DNA of 64,000 bases from Sorex araneus (taxonomy: Eukaryota; Chordata; Mammalia; Eulipotyphla; Soricidae), in the NCBI RefSeq assembly GCF_027595985.1, contig NC_073311.1:47113438-47177437 (forward strand), given 5' to 3'. A program made the translations under genes and the position numbers. Shown one piece after another: positions 47,491 through 58,589 of this stretch. A model generated the notes under the pieces. It saw only the letters and a program-made list of their open reading frames with translations, searched no databases and was not told the DNA's origin. Position 1 is the first letter of the stretch, and the number at the start of each line of letters is the position of its first letter.

Positions 47491-47689
47491 TCTGAGGCCA
47501 TGTTTAAATTTTGGGAACAAGCTGATATGAGTTTTCTCTCTCTTTCTTTTTAGCTTTTGCCCCATGTTCTGATCTGTTTGTCCCTGTGGCTTAGATGAAC
47601 AGGGATGCAACAGAAAACTTCACAGCTCATCATGTATGCAAGCCATTCTTCATCTGCTGTTCAATGAAAAGAAGTTTGGAATCCCATCA

Positions 47690-47850
47690 CCTCATTGAAT
47701 GCTAACTCTGTCACTCACTGCTGCTGTGGCAGCTTCTCTAAGCACCTCTGGCACATCATTCTCATTTCTGAGTGGGCATGATGATCATATTACCTACCTT
47801 GTAGGATTCTCAAGCTGGAACGTGCAAGATGCTAGAACAGAACCTGCACA
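47690..47850 (+). repeat. MIR SINE
   Basis: AACTCTGTCACTCACTGCTG, CATTCTCATTTCTGAGTGGG, CATGATGATCATATTACCTA, CCTTGTAGGATTCTCAAGC, AGATGCTAGAACAGAACCTG. Nearly the full 3' half of MIR. Confidence 0.75.
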
Positions 47851-47913
47851 AAGAATGTCCTTTATCATTATAAGCTATTACAGTCTGGAGCATCACTTAC
47901 AGGTTTGTAACTT

Positions 47914-48090
47914 AGGGGCTAGAGAGATACTACAAGGGTTAGGCTGCTTGCCTTGCAGCCCATCAACCTCAGTTAAAATCCCTGGCACTATATATCATCC
48001 CCACCGACAGTCACCAGAGGCCGCTCCTGAGCATAGAGCCAAGAATAGCTCCTGAGCACCTCCAGGTGTGGCCCTTCCAAAAACCAAATG
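47914..48090 (+). mobile_element. SOR-like SINE
   Basis: GGGGCTAGAGAGATACTACA, GCTGCTTGCCTTGCAGCCC, GTTAAAATCCCTGGCACTAT, GAGCATAGAGCCAAGAATAG, CACCTCCAGGTGTGGCCC, then (AATA)n. No clear TSD. Confidence 0.85.
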
Positions 48091-48099
48091 AATAAATAA

Positions 48100-48644
48100 A
48101 TAAAACCACATTGCACATATTTATATCTACAGACATGTACCTGCAATATTTTTAATGCCTAAGTAAGTAATGATGGCTAGGTTTAGATGGTGGCATTGCA
48201 GAGAATTTCCACTTTCATTCTTTTTGTTTATATTTATTAACTGTTCCATAAGAGGCATGTGTTACAAACAAAACATTTTCACAGATGTTTTCGTTATTTT
48301 AGAAATGTTGTGTCTTTGATCTGCCTATTGCAACACAGTGATCTACGAGGAGCTGATGGACAGCCACTTAACAGACGAGTGTGCTGGGTCCCTGGAATCA
48401 GGACTTTGGTGTCAGGGAGAGAGAAAATCTGCTCTACGATTGGCAAGGTTGAGCATTTTCTTCTCTTTCAAATCTGTTTCTTAGTGGTCTAATGGGGTGT
48501 GGCAAAAAACAGGGGCCACTCAAAGGACCCAGCCAGGAAGAGAGGGAAATGCTAACCCTTGCCAAGGGGAGATCTGCTTTTGATGATGGCTCTTCCACGT
48601 AGGATTTGTATTTTCAGGCCAAACTCCCACTTAATTATTCTGTG
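48100..48644. other. unassigned DNA
   Basis: No repeat or exon is recognised. Confidence 0.45.
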
Positions 48645-48749
48645 CCTCATTCAAGAAACATTGATTCAGTATTTCCTAACATACCTGGCCATGGGAATAA
48701 ACAAAGATAGTTCAGATGTTGCTCTGACCTCAAAAAGCTCACAGTTGAG
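48645..48749 (+). repeat. L2 LINE 3' fragment
   Basis: CATTCAAGAAACATTGATTC, CATACCTGGCCATGGGAATA, ACAAAGATAGTTCAGATGTT, GACCTCAAAAAGCTCACAGT follow the L2 3' end. Confidence 0.6.
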
Positions 48750-48875
48750 CATCAGAGATGTGGTTCAAGTGGTAGAACTCTTGCCTTGCAGATGAGAGGT
48801 CCAGGGTTCCTTCTAGATAACCCCTCGCACCAGCACAACACCACCATACCAAGAACACCTCCAGGGCCCATGTTA
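48750..48875 (+). mobile_element. tRNA-like SINE head of a different type
   Basis: GATGTGGTTCAAGTGGTAGA, ACTCTTGCCTTGCAGATGAG, AGGTCCAGGGTTCCTTC resembles a tRNA-Ala-type head (A box, then GGTCC-GGGTTC as B box) rather than the SOR head. The downstream part has partial SOR-like words (CACCTCC). It could also be a diverged SOR copy. Confidence 0.5.
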
Positions 48876-49815
48876 AAGGCAGGTGACAGGCAGACCCTTG
48901 GGAAGGCTGAGCAAACAGTCTCTGATCAAGAACTCCTGAGACTGAGTGGTTGATTCTGAGCTTCTGAACCCCATGTCTCATCCCCCATATCTCAATCCCA
49001 GGGAGAGAGTGAAAATAGCTCTACACATTTTGTTCTTAGAAGATTATGCAAAAGCTGAGAGAGAGAAGCAATTTCAGTCTTCCCAAAATTCAAGCATTTG
49101 GCTTTGGGCACTAAGACCCACTTGCTAGGTCAATAATAGCTGAAAACATTTACATAGCACTCTGCAAATTTGATAATAGGCATTGTCACACATCCAGGCG
49201 GTCACTGATAGGTTCATCAAAGTTCCTTAAGAGGAACAATTGCTGGTTAGACTTTTACAAACTCATTCCCGAATCTCCAGCCTCCAGCCAAGAAAGCTCC
49301 ATGCCATTGTCTCCCGTGGGCCTTGACTTCCCATCTCCTCGGAAAGTTGTATCCCCCATGATCCTCCAGATGCCTGCCAGACTCCGGAAGAGACTGGAAG
49401 AAGAGGAAGGGCCTCAAAGACAAGAATGCCTGATACCTGGCAAGGAGCACATTCATGAGTTCCATTCACACCAACGGAATTGCTCACATTACCATCTTCT
49501 TTCTCTTTTTCCAGAGTCAGGATAAAGAACCCACTTGCAGCTGAGCCATGCAAGAGGTTCCTGCTCTTGTGGAAAGTCCATCCTCGCGAAGGGGGACAAC
49601 TACATAGAGCTAAGATGAGAAGAAGGCTTCTTGGGGATAAGCATGAAGCCCCGTGAAAGGCGTTATGCATCAAATGGGCTTTGTGTGTTGGAAGGACTGA
49701 AAGGAGATGATTGTGTTTACACCATGTGCAGTAGACTGGAAGAACCAGGAGAAGATAAGAAGGCATGGGACCAAATGGGAAAGATGTCATGCTTGTCAGC
49801 CATGAGAGTTTACCA
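48876..49815. other. unassigned DNA
   Basis: The 175-codon antisense frame at 49263-49790 has no recognised domain. No repeat is identified. Confidence 0.45.
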
Positions 49816-49818
49816 TGG

Positions 49819-50095
49819 AGATGCAGATTCAGTAGGGGGTGGTGAGCTCAGCAACATGGGTAAAAGACAGAAGACTTTCTAAGCGTATTGTCAACACCAT
49901 CATCTTCATCATCATGATTAACTATCATTTATTATGTTTTGTGAGCACCTGTTATATTCCAGAAGGATCTCTTCGTGCAAGCTTCACATCTTTCGATACT
50001 CTTGGTAACCAAACAATTGAGGACATGCCCAGACCCCTTACCCCACACATGAACGAGGAGGGGGATGTCACGTAGCTAAGTTACACTGTTGGCTC
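49819..50095. repeat. duplicated block, copy A (unique flank plus antisense MIR)
   Basis: 49819-49925 aligns with 51598-51702 (shared words GGTGAGCTCAGCAA, TGGGTAAAAGAC, TTTTCTAAG-like, CATCATCATAAT-like) at roughly 80-85 percent by eye. It continues into an antisense MIR (CTATCATTTATTATGTTTTG, GTGAGCACCTGTTATATTCC, ATGAACGAGGAGG). Confidence 0.65.
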
Positions 50096-51597
50096 TATAG
50101 GCCATGGTGAAAGGCCGAGATGGGGTTCCAACCCACTTTGTTTGGCCTCCAAGGCCAACATTCCCAGCCAGCATGTTATGCATGGTTGAAGGACAGGGAA
50201 GGTGCCTCTGGATCTCCCGTCTCTTCCCACCTCTTCTCACCCCCAACTGCCTGTCCCTCCTGCTTTCCCGGCCTTCCTTCAAGCATCTGTGAAATGTGAA
50301 GAATTTGAAGGGGAGACAAAAACAGTCGCTCTAGAATCTTCCACGAATCTCCTGGACTCCAGCAACAAGCAACCCTGAGTTGGGGAAACTGCCATCTTCC
50401 CCCCCCCCTCACTGTTTCTCTTTCAGGACAGCTTCCCAGGGTCATACTCAGCCCTCTCCTCACCTCCTCCAGGGACATGGGCGTGACTTAAGCTGATGTG
50501 TGAGTTTGAAAGGAAGTTGCTCCAGTCTGTCTCGTCTTCTTTCCTCCCCTTCCCTTTGCTTTTCTCCTGGGACCATGCTCCCCACCTGGAACCCCCCACT
50601 CAGTTTCCTGAGCTGGTATGACCTCGACTCACTGGTGCCAGTGTTCAGAATGACCCAAGCCTGGTGGGTCCATCATCTGTTTCAGAGTTTGTACTAGAAT
50701 TCACCAAAGTCAGTCAATCTGATCCACAGTTATGCTAATTTCTGCCACTACTGATGATTATTAAGCAGTGGGGGGAACAACTAGAGTCCGAGGGTGTCTG
50801 GTCTGAGACACAGGTAACCAAATGTAAAACAGTTCAAATAGGTGGTGAAAACTAGATCAGATCTTCATCCAACCCTACCTGAAGATGTCAACTAAAAGAT
50901 ACAAATAAACTGCCTTTACCTTGCAAAACCCATTTCAAGACGTCACCTCTAACATAGATGTGCATAACAGAACATTTCATTTAACATGCTCCAAATGCTT
51001 AGCCTCACCTGGCACACAGTGTCTACTTGCAATCTGAGGCTCATTGCCCCCAAGTTCAGCCTTGGTGGTAAGGCTAAAGCAAAGGTCCTCAGAAGGCCTG
51101 TGTTGTGGAAAGCAAAGGTGTCATTTCCTCCTCTGAACTCCCTTACCTGCAAAATATCCGCGAGATGGGAGTCTCTAGGTGCTGGCCAATAACCTGGACC
51201 ACCATAAAAGTCATGCCATCCTTAAAAAAAAAGGTCTCACCTCTTCTTGTGCCCCAAATCCAAAGACTGCCGTCCCCATGAACTCTAAGTCAGAGTTTCT
51301 TCATCCTGGCATATTGGACATTTTGAGCTAGGTCCATCTTCATAGTGGAGGCTTCCCTATGCATTGTGTAAGAGTTAGCATCATCTGCCAGATGCCAGTA
51401 GCATTCCCAGAATTATGGTGACCACAAAAATCTCCCAGCCTTGATGAGTGTCTCCTAGGGGAGACAAAAAATCATCCTCATCAAGAAATACTGATCTAGC
51501 TCAAAACCATGAATGCTCTGTATGTACTGGGTGAGCTGGGTGGTGAAATGTGCAACAGCCCTGACCACATGAACTGTGTCCATAGGTTATAATAGAA
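50096..51597. other. unassigned DNA between the duplicated blocks
   Basis: No exon or repeat is recognised. A C run lies at 50400-50408 and an A run at about 51222-51231. Confidence 0.45.
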
Positions 51598-51905
51598 ATG
51601 CAGGTTCGATGGGACTGGTGAGCTCAGCAATGTGGGTAAAAGACCGAAGATTTTCTAAGGGCATTGTCATTATCCTCATCATCATAATAAATAAGCTACC
51701 ATTTATTGTGTGCTGCTCATGATATATAATACCCCTATTGTCTTTCTTAATCCTCACATATCCCCACAAGGGGGAAGGCAGAGACAGGTCCACATATGGG
51801 TAAACAGAGATGTTACATAGTCTTCTCAAGGATGCACAGCCAGCAAGGAATAAAGAACATGTCTGGTATTCAAACATAGGTAGTGAGGCTGTTAAGTCAA
51901 ACGTT
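51598..51905. repeat. duplicated block, copy B (unique flank plus antisense MIR)
   Basis: Direct-orientation partner of 49819-50095. The MIR part is nearly complete: CTACCATTTATTGTGTGCTG, TTTCTTAATCCTCACATATC, GGTAAACAGAGATGTTACAT, GATGCACAGCCAGCAAGGAA, GGTATTCAAACATAGGTAG. Confidence 0.7.
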
Positions 51906-52010
51906 TTAGCAACACACCCATACTGTAATTTAGTCAGAGTCCATCAATTTACTGATAAATCCATCTGATAAATTTTATGTGATATCATGGGAATTCTTGA
52001 GATGAGTATA

Positions 52011-52285
52011 CAGGCAGACAGCACTGTAACACTGTAGCACTGTCGTCCGTTGTTCATCGATTTGCTCAAGCAGGCACCAGTAACGTCTCCATCATGAGAC
52101 TTGTTGTTACTGTTTTTGGCATATCGAATACGAGACGGGTAGCTTGCCAGGTTCTGCCGAGCGGGCTCGATACTCTCAGTAGCTTGCCGGGCTCTCTGAG
52201 AGGGGCAGAGGAATCGAACTCGGGTCCGCTGCATGAAAGGCGAACGCCCAACCGCTGTGCTATCGCTCCAGCCCCAGGTAGATAG
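52011..52285 (-). mobile_element. long tRNA-derived SINE without poly(A), well preserved
   Basis: The body is 52022-52274. Read antisense, it opens with GGGGCTGGAGCGATAGCACA (A-box region) and the B box GAGTTCGATTCC. A body of about 170 bp follows (GAGAGCCCGGCAAGCTACTG, ATGCCAAAAACAGTAACAAC, GATGGAGACGTTACTGGTGC), ending in CAGTGCTACAGTGTTACAGTG with no poly(A). Possible TSD: CAGGCAGACAG (52011-52021) and CAGGTAGATAG (52275-52285), 9 of 11 matching. The head is shared with the SOR-like SINE and the tail is not. Confidence 0.88.
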
Positions 52286-52350
52286 GTAAATAGATAAATA
52301 AGGATAGAGAGACATATTGATAGATAAGTAAGTAGATAGATAGATAAGCA
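52276..52350. repeat. imperfect (GATA)n microsatellite
   Basis: GATAGGTAAATAGATAAATAAG, then TTGATAGATAAGTAAGTAGA and TAGATAGATAAG. It directly abuts the SINE head. Confidence 0.8.
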
Positions 52351-53517
52351 CACGAATCAGAAGTGAGACCAAAAAAAGACTTTTAGTATTAATGAGGTCT
52401 GTGAGTTCGTCCAAGGTACCAAAAATGCTTCACTGCCTCCCAGATGCTGATCTGAATCCTTAATTGGCTTTCAGGACCATTATGAAAATACCTATAAAAA
52501 TTCCTATAAAATCAAGCTGTGACCCACACCATCGCTTGGACTGTGGGCACAGAAGTGGATTGCACAATAGAAAGGGGGAAAAAGAGCTCCTGACATGTGA
52601 AATATTTGTGTATGTGAATCACAAGTAGCAGGAAAAGAAAGCTGGCTATTATTTAACAAATGACTTGTTTAAAAGACATCCTCTTTCAAAACCTGGGAAG
52701 ACAACTGAGAAGGGTCCCAGGCATTGAAAAGTGTGAGACCTTCCCCTCCCACACTGGCTGCTTCTAAGGTGGGCGGGAAATTATGGACAAAACTGAAAGT
52801 GGAAAAATTCAATTTCCCCACTCTCCTAGTCCTGAGAGCAATGCCACAGGAAGATAAGCCTGTCCAACTGTATTTTTCTAGCTACACATGGACTGAACTT
52901 TCTAACCAAAGAACTTCTTCATATGACAGACTAGTTGGCCATCCTTCCTGGATATGGAACTTCTTAATATGAAGTGATCATATTAAGAAGTAATCAATCG
53001 AGGCATCTGAGACAGAAAAGAGTAAATCCATCAGCCTCTGTCATCCCACTCATATTGAGAAAGAATAGGAAGAGAGGCTGCCGTGGCCATTCATAGTTCC
53101 CCACCCTATGCCCCCACAAAACCTGCCATGTGACACAGGCACACCGGAAATGGAGGACCTGACTGTGGCCATTTGTTTCTGCCACCCCCTCCCCACCCAA
53201 TCTCCCCTCCAAGACTCTTACTAGCCCCACTGCGTTGTCAGTGCCCAGTATCTTGCTTGCCATGCATCAACAGTCCATAAATAGTACTGATTTTTTTCCT
53301 AAAAATAAGCACTCGTCAACAACAAACGGAGATTAAAAGACCAAGATCCAGACCTGAGTCAATGACAACTTTTGTGACCACATCTAAGACCCCCATTGTC
53401 TCACCTGCCAAATGAGTACATTGGAACTCAAAGCTCCTGCCATGATGGTAGCAAGGCAAATGATTAGATGTTTTGAAAGACAGTCTGGCAGCCCTGAACA
53501 AAATTAAATGCATTCAT
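52351..53517. other. unassigned DNA
   Basis: No exon or repeat is recognised. An imperfect inverted word around 52963-52995 (CTTCTTAATATGAAGTG / CATATTAAGAAGTAATC) could form a small hairpin. Confidence 0.45.
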
Positions 53518-53555
53518 GTATATGTGTGTGTGTGTCTGTGTGTGTGCATCTGTGT
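53518..53555. repeat. (TG)n microsatellite
   Basis: About 16 TG units with C interruptions. Confidence 0.85.
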
Positions 53556-53870
53556 ATCATTCTGGGGAATGTATAAGTATATTAATTCAGTTTTGTAATA
53601 TTGGTTTGTGATGATGGTTAACACTGGAGGAAATGGCAAAGTTAAATATAATTAATGAGGTAAGTCAGGCAATGCAGGGGGAAAAAAGCGACAAACTATA
53701 TCCTTACAACAAAGGGGACAGATTCCAAAGGAGTGTGCAAAAATACAGCAAGCAGTAGGAAGCAAATAAAATGACCTAGAAACACGGGAGAAAAATTAAG
53801 AAAATAACGCAATTAAATCGATGTTGAGATGCCATTTCTCACCTATAAACTTGCTTAAAATACAAAAGTA

Positions 53871-54035
53871 TGGGCCAGCAAGATAGCACAGGGGTTAAGG
53901 GCTTCATGTGGCTGACCCTGATTCAGTCCCCAGAACCAGTTCAATTCCCAGTACCTCATCTGGTCCCCCAAATACCACCAGGAAGAAAGAAAGGAAGGAG
54001 GGAAAGAGGAGGGAAAGAAAGGAAGAAGTATGGAA
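53871..54035 (+). mobile_element. SOR-like SINE nested in the L1
   Basis: GGGCCAGCAAGATAGCACAG, GGGGTTAAGGGC, GATTCAGTCCCCAGAACCAG, TTCAATTCCCAGTACCTCAT and GTCCCCCAAATACCACCAGG, then A/G-rich sequence. The usual GAGTGCAGAGCCAGGA part is absent, so the 3' half is replaced by a purine tract. The B-box region is duplicated (TTCAGTCCCCAG and TTCAATTCCCAG). Confidence 0.8.
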
Positions 54036-54141
54036 AGAATGGAGGGAGGGAGGGAGGGAGGGAGGGAGGGAGGGAGGGAGGGAGAGAGGGAGGGAGGGAG
54101 GGAGGGAGGGAGGGAGGGAGGGAGGGAGGGAGGGAGGGAGG
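53981..54141. repeat. (GAAG/GGGA)n microsatellite
   Basis: GAAAGAAAGGAAGGAGG words pass into about 25 GGGA units from 54040 to 54141. It grew at the 3' end of the nested SINE. Confidence 0.92.
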
Positions 54142-54735
54142 GGTAACTATCTTCTTATACATTGACACTGAAATCTGAAAAAATCTTATTGCATTTGTCC
54201 TTTGACCCTCAAAGTCCATTTCTAAGAATCTATACATAAACCGCGTCTCCACAATTTTAGCACATGCCCAGGGTTATTGTCTGTGTCATTGTCTTAGTAA
54301 AAAAATGGAAGTCATCAAAATTTCTAACAACAGGAAAATGGTTGAAATCTATTGTCTATTGTTACAGTGGCATGCTATGCAATTAAAAAATGGAAAAAAA
54401 AGTCTATGCTGATTTGGGGGCAACTCCAGGATATACTGCTCAATGAATGAAAAACATAGGTTAGAACACCCTTTATAAGTGGGCTAAATTTCATGTAATT
54501 TAGGAGAGAAAAATAGGAGTATATATGCCTAAGAGGATATAAAAGTGTTTATTTTTGCCAGAAAAAAATGACCACAAACAAACCCCAGAAACCAATACTA
54601 ATAGCAATCTCTGGGTATGAGGGTCATGGGAGGTAGAGATGGAAAGGAAATATCTCTTAGTGGAATCCTTAATTCTTGGTTGTGTCTTTTGATCTGTATG
54701 TTTTACATATCCCCCCAATAAATTAAACCAAAAAT

Positions 54736-55233
54736 ATGAAAGAAAAGACAAATCCAAAATTGAAAACAAACTTTTGAACACAATATCCCAACTATTCAAC
54801 CTTAGTTGGAAATATCCTAGAAACCACAACAAAAACAAAAGAATTTTTCAGAGAAATCTAAACTTCAATCAGTAGCTTTATAGTTAGCAATAATATTTGT
54901 TTTTATAAAAACCTAGTACTGAATGAAAAAATAAGGAAAGAATAAAGTTTATGGTACAATACCATATGTGAATATTGGAAACATGCATCCTGATTTTATT
55001 TCACAAGGGCATGCATATTTAAAGATGTATAGCCCACATTTAAATGAGTACCTACTGTAGGGCTAGAGAATGGATATGAGTATTGGGAAAGCAGGACAAA
55101 TAAATAGCAGGGACTGATAATGACAAAGTGCTCAGAGATGAAAGGTATGACCTACAAAATTATCTCAGAGAGATAGGTAGAATCAATGGATTGAGTTCAT
55201 CACTTGTTAATTTTCATAGCTCTAACCTAAGTG
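54736..55233. other. AT-rich unassigned DNA
   Basis: No exon or repeat is recognised. Confidence 0.45.
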
Positions 55234-55388
55234 TTTTTATTTTTATTTGTGGGCCACACACCCAGTCGTGCTCAGGGGTCACTCACTCTGTGTGGTGCCC
55301 AGGGGACCATATGGGGTGCTGGAGATTGAACCCAGGTCAGCCGCATGCAAGGAAGGCGCCCTACCCACTGTAGTATTGCTCCAACTCC
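55234..55388 (-). mobile_element. SOR-like SINE
   Basis: GGGCCACACACCCAGTCGTG, CTCAGGGGTCACTCACTCTG, GGAGATTGAACCCAGGTCAG, CCGCATGCAAGGAAGGCGCC, GTAGTATTGCTCCAACTCC. Confidence 0.85.
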
Positions 55389-56572
55389 TCTGACCAAAAC
55401 TTTAAATAAAGAGAATTCGGGGAGAACTTGAGCTACACGGTGGCATTCTTCTACCTCTAGAGCACAGTATAATGACTGACTTACTAAGCATTTATTGAGC
55501 AAATGCATGCCTAGATGTGTTCAGCATCATGAATTGCATTTGACTGTACTAACACTAAACACTGTAAGGAAGAAGCATATTTCTGTCAGCTTGCAAGCTG
55601 TCTCCAGTCAGGCAATCCACAAAAACATGGCCAAGCTATGGCCATTAGGACCAAGAGTATCTACCCTGCTGTGTCCACTGTATCCACTGACTTCGTCCTA
55701 TGGCTTTGATCCTCAAGGTCACTCCATGTACTCAAGGTTCAAGACAGCTGTGAGAATGCCGATCATTTCAGTGACATGCCAGGTCAGATGAAGAGGGATG
55801 TGGAAAGGTCAGCTGAAAAGAAGACTGATTTGTGCTCTGCCTTTAAAAGAGACTTTCTAGAGGCACCAAACTCCCGCAAACACATTTCACTGGCCTAAAA
55901 CAGACCCTTGATCACATCCAGTCAGAAGGGCACAGTGAGGGAGGCTGGAAAACATTATCCCCCGTTCTCAGAGAGCTGCCCAGCTGCCTGTGGGGCTTGG
56001 CACGGGAGAGAGAACCAACATAAGTTGTGTAGGCAGCTACTCATCTTCCCTAGGGAAAGAAAGTTCAACTTTTTGAGCATAACATACGTGCTAGGTGTCA
56101 AACAGAAATAGACTCCACATGTCACACAGGTCAGATGACGTGGAGCACATGCGAAATTATTTCATGTTTATCTGACATTTACAGTGTATTTTATTGGCAA
56201 AATCCATCCATTCTTCTTTCTCAAGACATGCTTAAGGCTAGCAGGGAGTTGGGAGGCATGTATGACCCTGTAGTTTCATGGCAAGTCCCAACCAAGCAGT
56301 TTCTCAGTCTCGTTCTATGCTGCAGTTCCTTCGATCACAAGACAAGACCAGCAGTAGCTCTGTTGGGATTTTCGATAGAGCAGAATGAGTTCTGGGGGCA
56401 AAGTGCTGAGGACAGAGGATCCGAGAGAAATACAAGAGAACAGGGGTTGGACAAAAGACTCTGGATATCCTCTTGCAACCCAACCTGACCCCACACCCCT
56501 ACAGGCATGTCCCCCATCACATGGATTCTCGCTAACCCTCTCTATTCCACAGTCTTTGTGGTTATTAGTCGT
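55389..56572. other. unassigned DNA
   Basis: A short word ACTAAGCATTTATTGAGCAA near 55480 hints at an L2/MIR scrap. Nothing else is recognised. Confidence 0.4.
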
Positions 56573-57326
56573 GATGATCAATTTTTTAAAATTTTATTAT
56601 TATTGAATCACCATGCAATACAGTTACAAGCTTTCATGTTTGAGTTTCAATCATACAATGATCGAACAACCATCCCTCCACCAGTGCATATCCTCCACTA
56701 CCAATGTCCCCAGTATACCCCCCTTTTCCAACCCTCCCCCTGCCACCATGGAAGACAGTTTCCCCCATACTCTCTTTCTCTCTCTCTCTCTCTCTCTACT
56801 TTTGGGCATTATGGTCTGCAATACAGATACAGAGAGCTCATCATGTTTGGTCCTTTATCTACTTTCAGCACACATCTCTCATCCCGAACTATCCTTCCAA
56901 CTATCATTGACTTAGTGATCCCTCCTTTATTCCAGCTGCCTTCTTTCCCAGCTCATGAGATAGGCTTCCAACTATGGGGCAATATTCCTGGCCCTTGTAT
57001 CTACTGACCTTGGGTGTCCGTCTCATATTTATATTCCACAAATGAGTGCAGTCCTTCTATGTCTGTCCCTCTCTTCTTGACTCATTTCACTTAGCATGAT
57101 ACTCTCCATGTCCATCCATTTATAAGCAAATTTCATTACTTTCTCTCTCCTAACAGCTGCATAGTATTCCCCCCCCCAAAAAAAAGCATAGTAGAAATGA
57201 CATCTGCAACTATATGTTCATTGCAGCACTATTCACAATAGCCAGAATTGGAAACAACCTGAGTGCCTGAGAACAGATGACTGGTTAAAAAGAAACTTTG
57301 GTACATCTACACAAGGATGATCAATT
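56573..57326 (-). mobile_element. L1 3' end with 5' inversion (twin priming) and TSD
   Basis: The body is 56584-57315, between perfect GATGATCAATT copies (56573-56583, 57316-57326). From 56584 to about 57172 it is antisense L1: ATTGAATCACCATGCAATAC, a CT tract (56783-56803), CTTGACTCATTTCACTTAGC, CAGCTGCATAGTATTC. After a C/A run (57170-57186) the strand flips to sense: GTTCATTGCAGCACTATTCA, CAATAGCCAGAATTGGAAAC, GGTACATCTACACAA. In L1 order the sense piece lies immediately upstream of the antisense piece. This is the signature of twin priming. Confidence 0.9.
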
Positions 57327-58589
57327 CTAGCAGCAGTCGCAGTGGTCCTCTGGCAAGGAGGTGTATGTAGTTCAAACTCTACACAGCACAGTGTATAGAA
57401 AAGTTCTCATCTGTGAAACAGCGGCGATGATCCCCAGGAAGTGTTGACAGGACCAGTGGGTGAGTTCAAACACGCTGAGTGCCTGGAACATTGGAGGTGT
57501 CAGACCATCCTTGGCCATCGAATGGACTTCATTCCTGGTTGTGCCACAAATGTCAAGCATTTTTATGTAATATCTGGTTTAGAAGCTTGAGTATTGACTT
57601 ATATTTATATCTATAGTGAACACATCATACATAGTATGTGTATGTAAACATATGCATATATATTAATATTTATTGATGTTTATTATAAATAAATGCCCCG
57701 ATGAACACATTCTCACCGCTGCAGCTTGTCACCATCATGTACTTATGGGGGCCACTTTAGTTCTATTGGGGGTTTTCTTATCCAAGGTCTACACTTGGCT
57801 TTTTTTCTATCTAGCCTGGCTCTTGGGTTTTATAATACGGCCAATGCCTCTTCCTCACTGTGCCTGGAGCTGCTCCAGAAACCCCAGGTCGGGAAGAGGC
57901 TCCATATGAGAAGTTCTGTGGTTCTTGCTGCTATTGGCCTGACTCTGTGCTGTGGGAAGATCGTGGGGCAAGAGGAGACAGTGCGGAACAAATTGCAGAT
58001 GAGCGCTGATTCCGTAGATGGGCCCACGACCCACGGATGCTGTGAGCGGTGGCAGTCCTCCTGAGCTGGACTCCTAGATGCCATCCGAGTCCCCTTGCAC
58101 GGCATCTGGTGTGGGTGGGCAGGCAGAGGGGAGCATTGCCTGGAGTGGGCCCCCGGAAGAACGTCCACAGTCCCTTCTTGACATTTGAGGTTGATGGGGG
58201 AGGCCATGTGTGCCACAGAAGAGTCAACCGAGGGGAACAAGTTCGAGCAGATGTTGGGAAGCGGGTTTCAGGCAGGGTGTGTGACCCACGTGATGGAGCA
58301 GATGTCCTGCATGTGTGAGGCACTGGCAGACTCCCCCGCAGCACCAGGCTTCCTGAGGACTGTCAGGCGGGGCACTGAGACACCCAAGGAGCACTCCGAG
58401 TAGCCCCCCTGGGCCGTGTCCAGGCCTCACAAGCAGAGGACTCTCCCAGCAGCCTCTCCGTCTCCCTGGAGTCCCCTAGCCTAAAGAGTGTCCACCTGCC
58501 CCTGTGTTCCTTGACTTTACTACAAAGGTCCATGTCCTGGGTCCAGTGTGAGCTCTCTCCTGGACACAAGTTCACACCCCCCAGAAAGT
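57327..58589. other. unassigned DNA turning GC-rich
   Basis: AT-rich to about 57760, then GC-rich. Several overlapping frames of 70-137 codons are open between 57726 and 58403 on both strands. None shows a recognisable domain, splice context or codon bias, so they are not called as genes. Confidence 0.4.

Larger units (their letters stand above)
53690..54735 (+). mobile_element. old L1M-type LINE, interrupted by a SINE
   Basis: The left part ends with GAGATGCCATTTCTCACCTA and TAAAATACAAAAGTA. The right part resumes near 54150 with CTTCTTATACATTGACACTG, then CCTTTGACCCTCAAAGTCCA, TTTCTAAGAATCTATACATA, GGAAGTCATCAAAATTTC, AACAACAGGAAAATGGTTGA, AACTCCAGGATATACTGCTC and AGCAATCTCTGGGTATGAGG. It ends near CCCCCCAATAAATTAAACC. 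Both ORF2 remnants are broken. Confidence 0.75.

Noticed and set aside
49263..49790. 175-codon antisense open frame
   Set aside because: No domain or codon bias, and the start is arbitrary.
57355..57560. Possible MIR (TTCTCATCTGTGAAACAGCG)
   Set aside because: One short word matches and the surrounding order does not.
57726..58403. Adjacent plus-strand frames (112, 89, 72 codons) in GC-rich DNA that might be exons
   Set aside because: No recognisable protein family, no consistent splice-site framing, and antisense frames are just as long.
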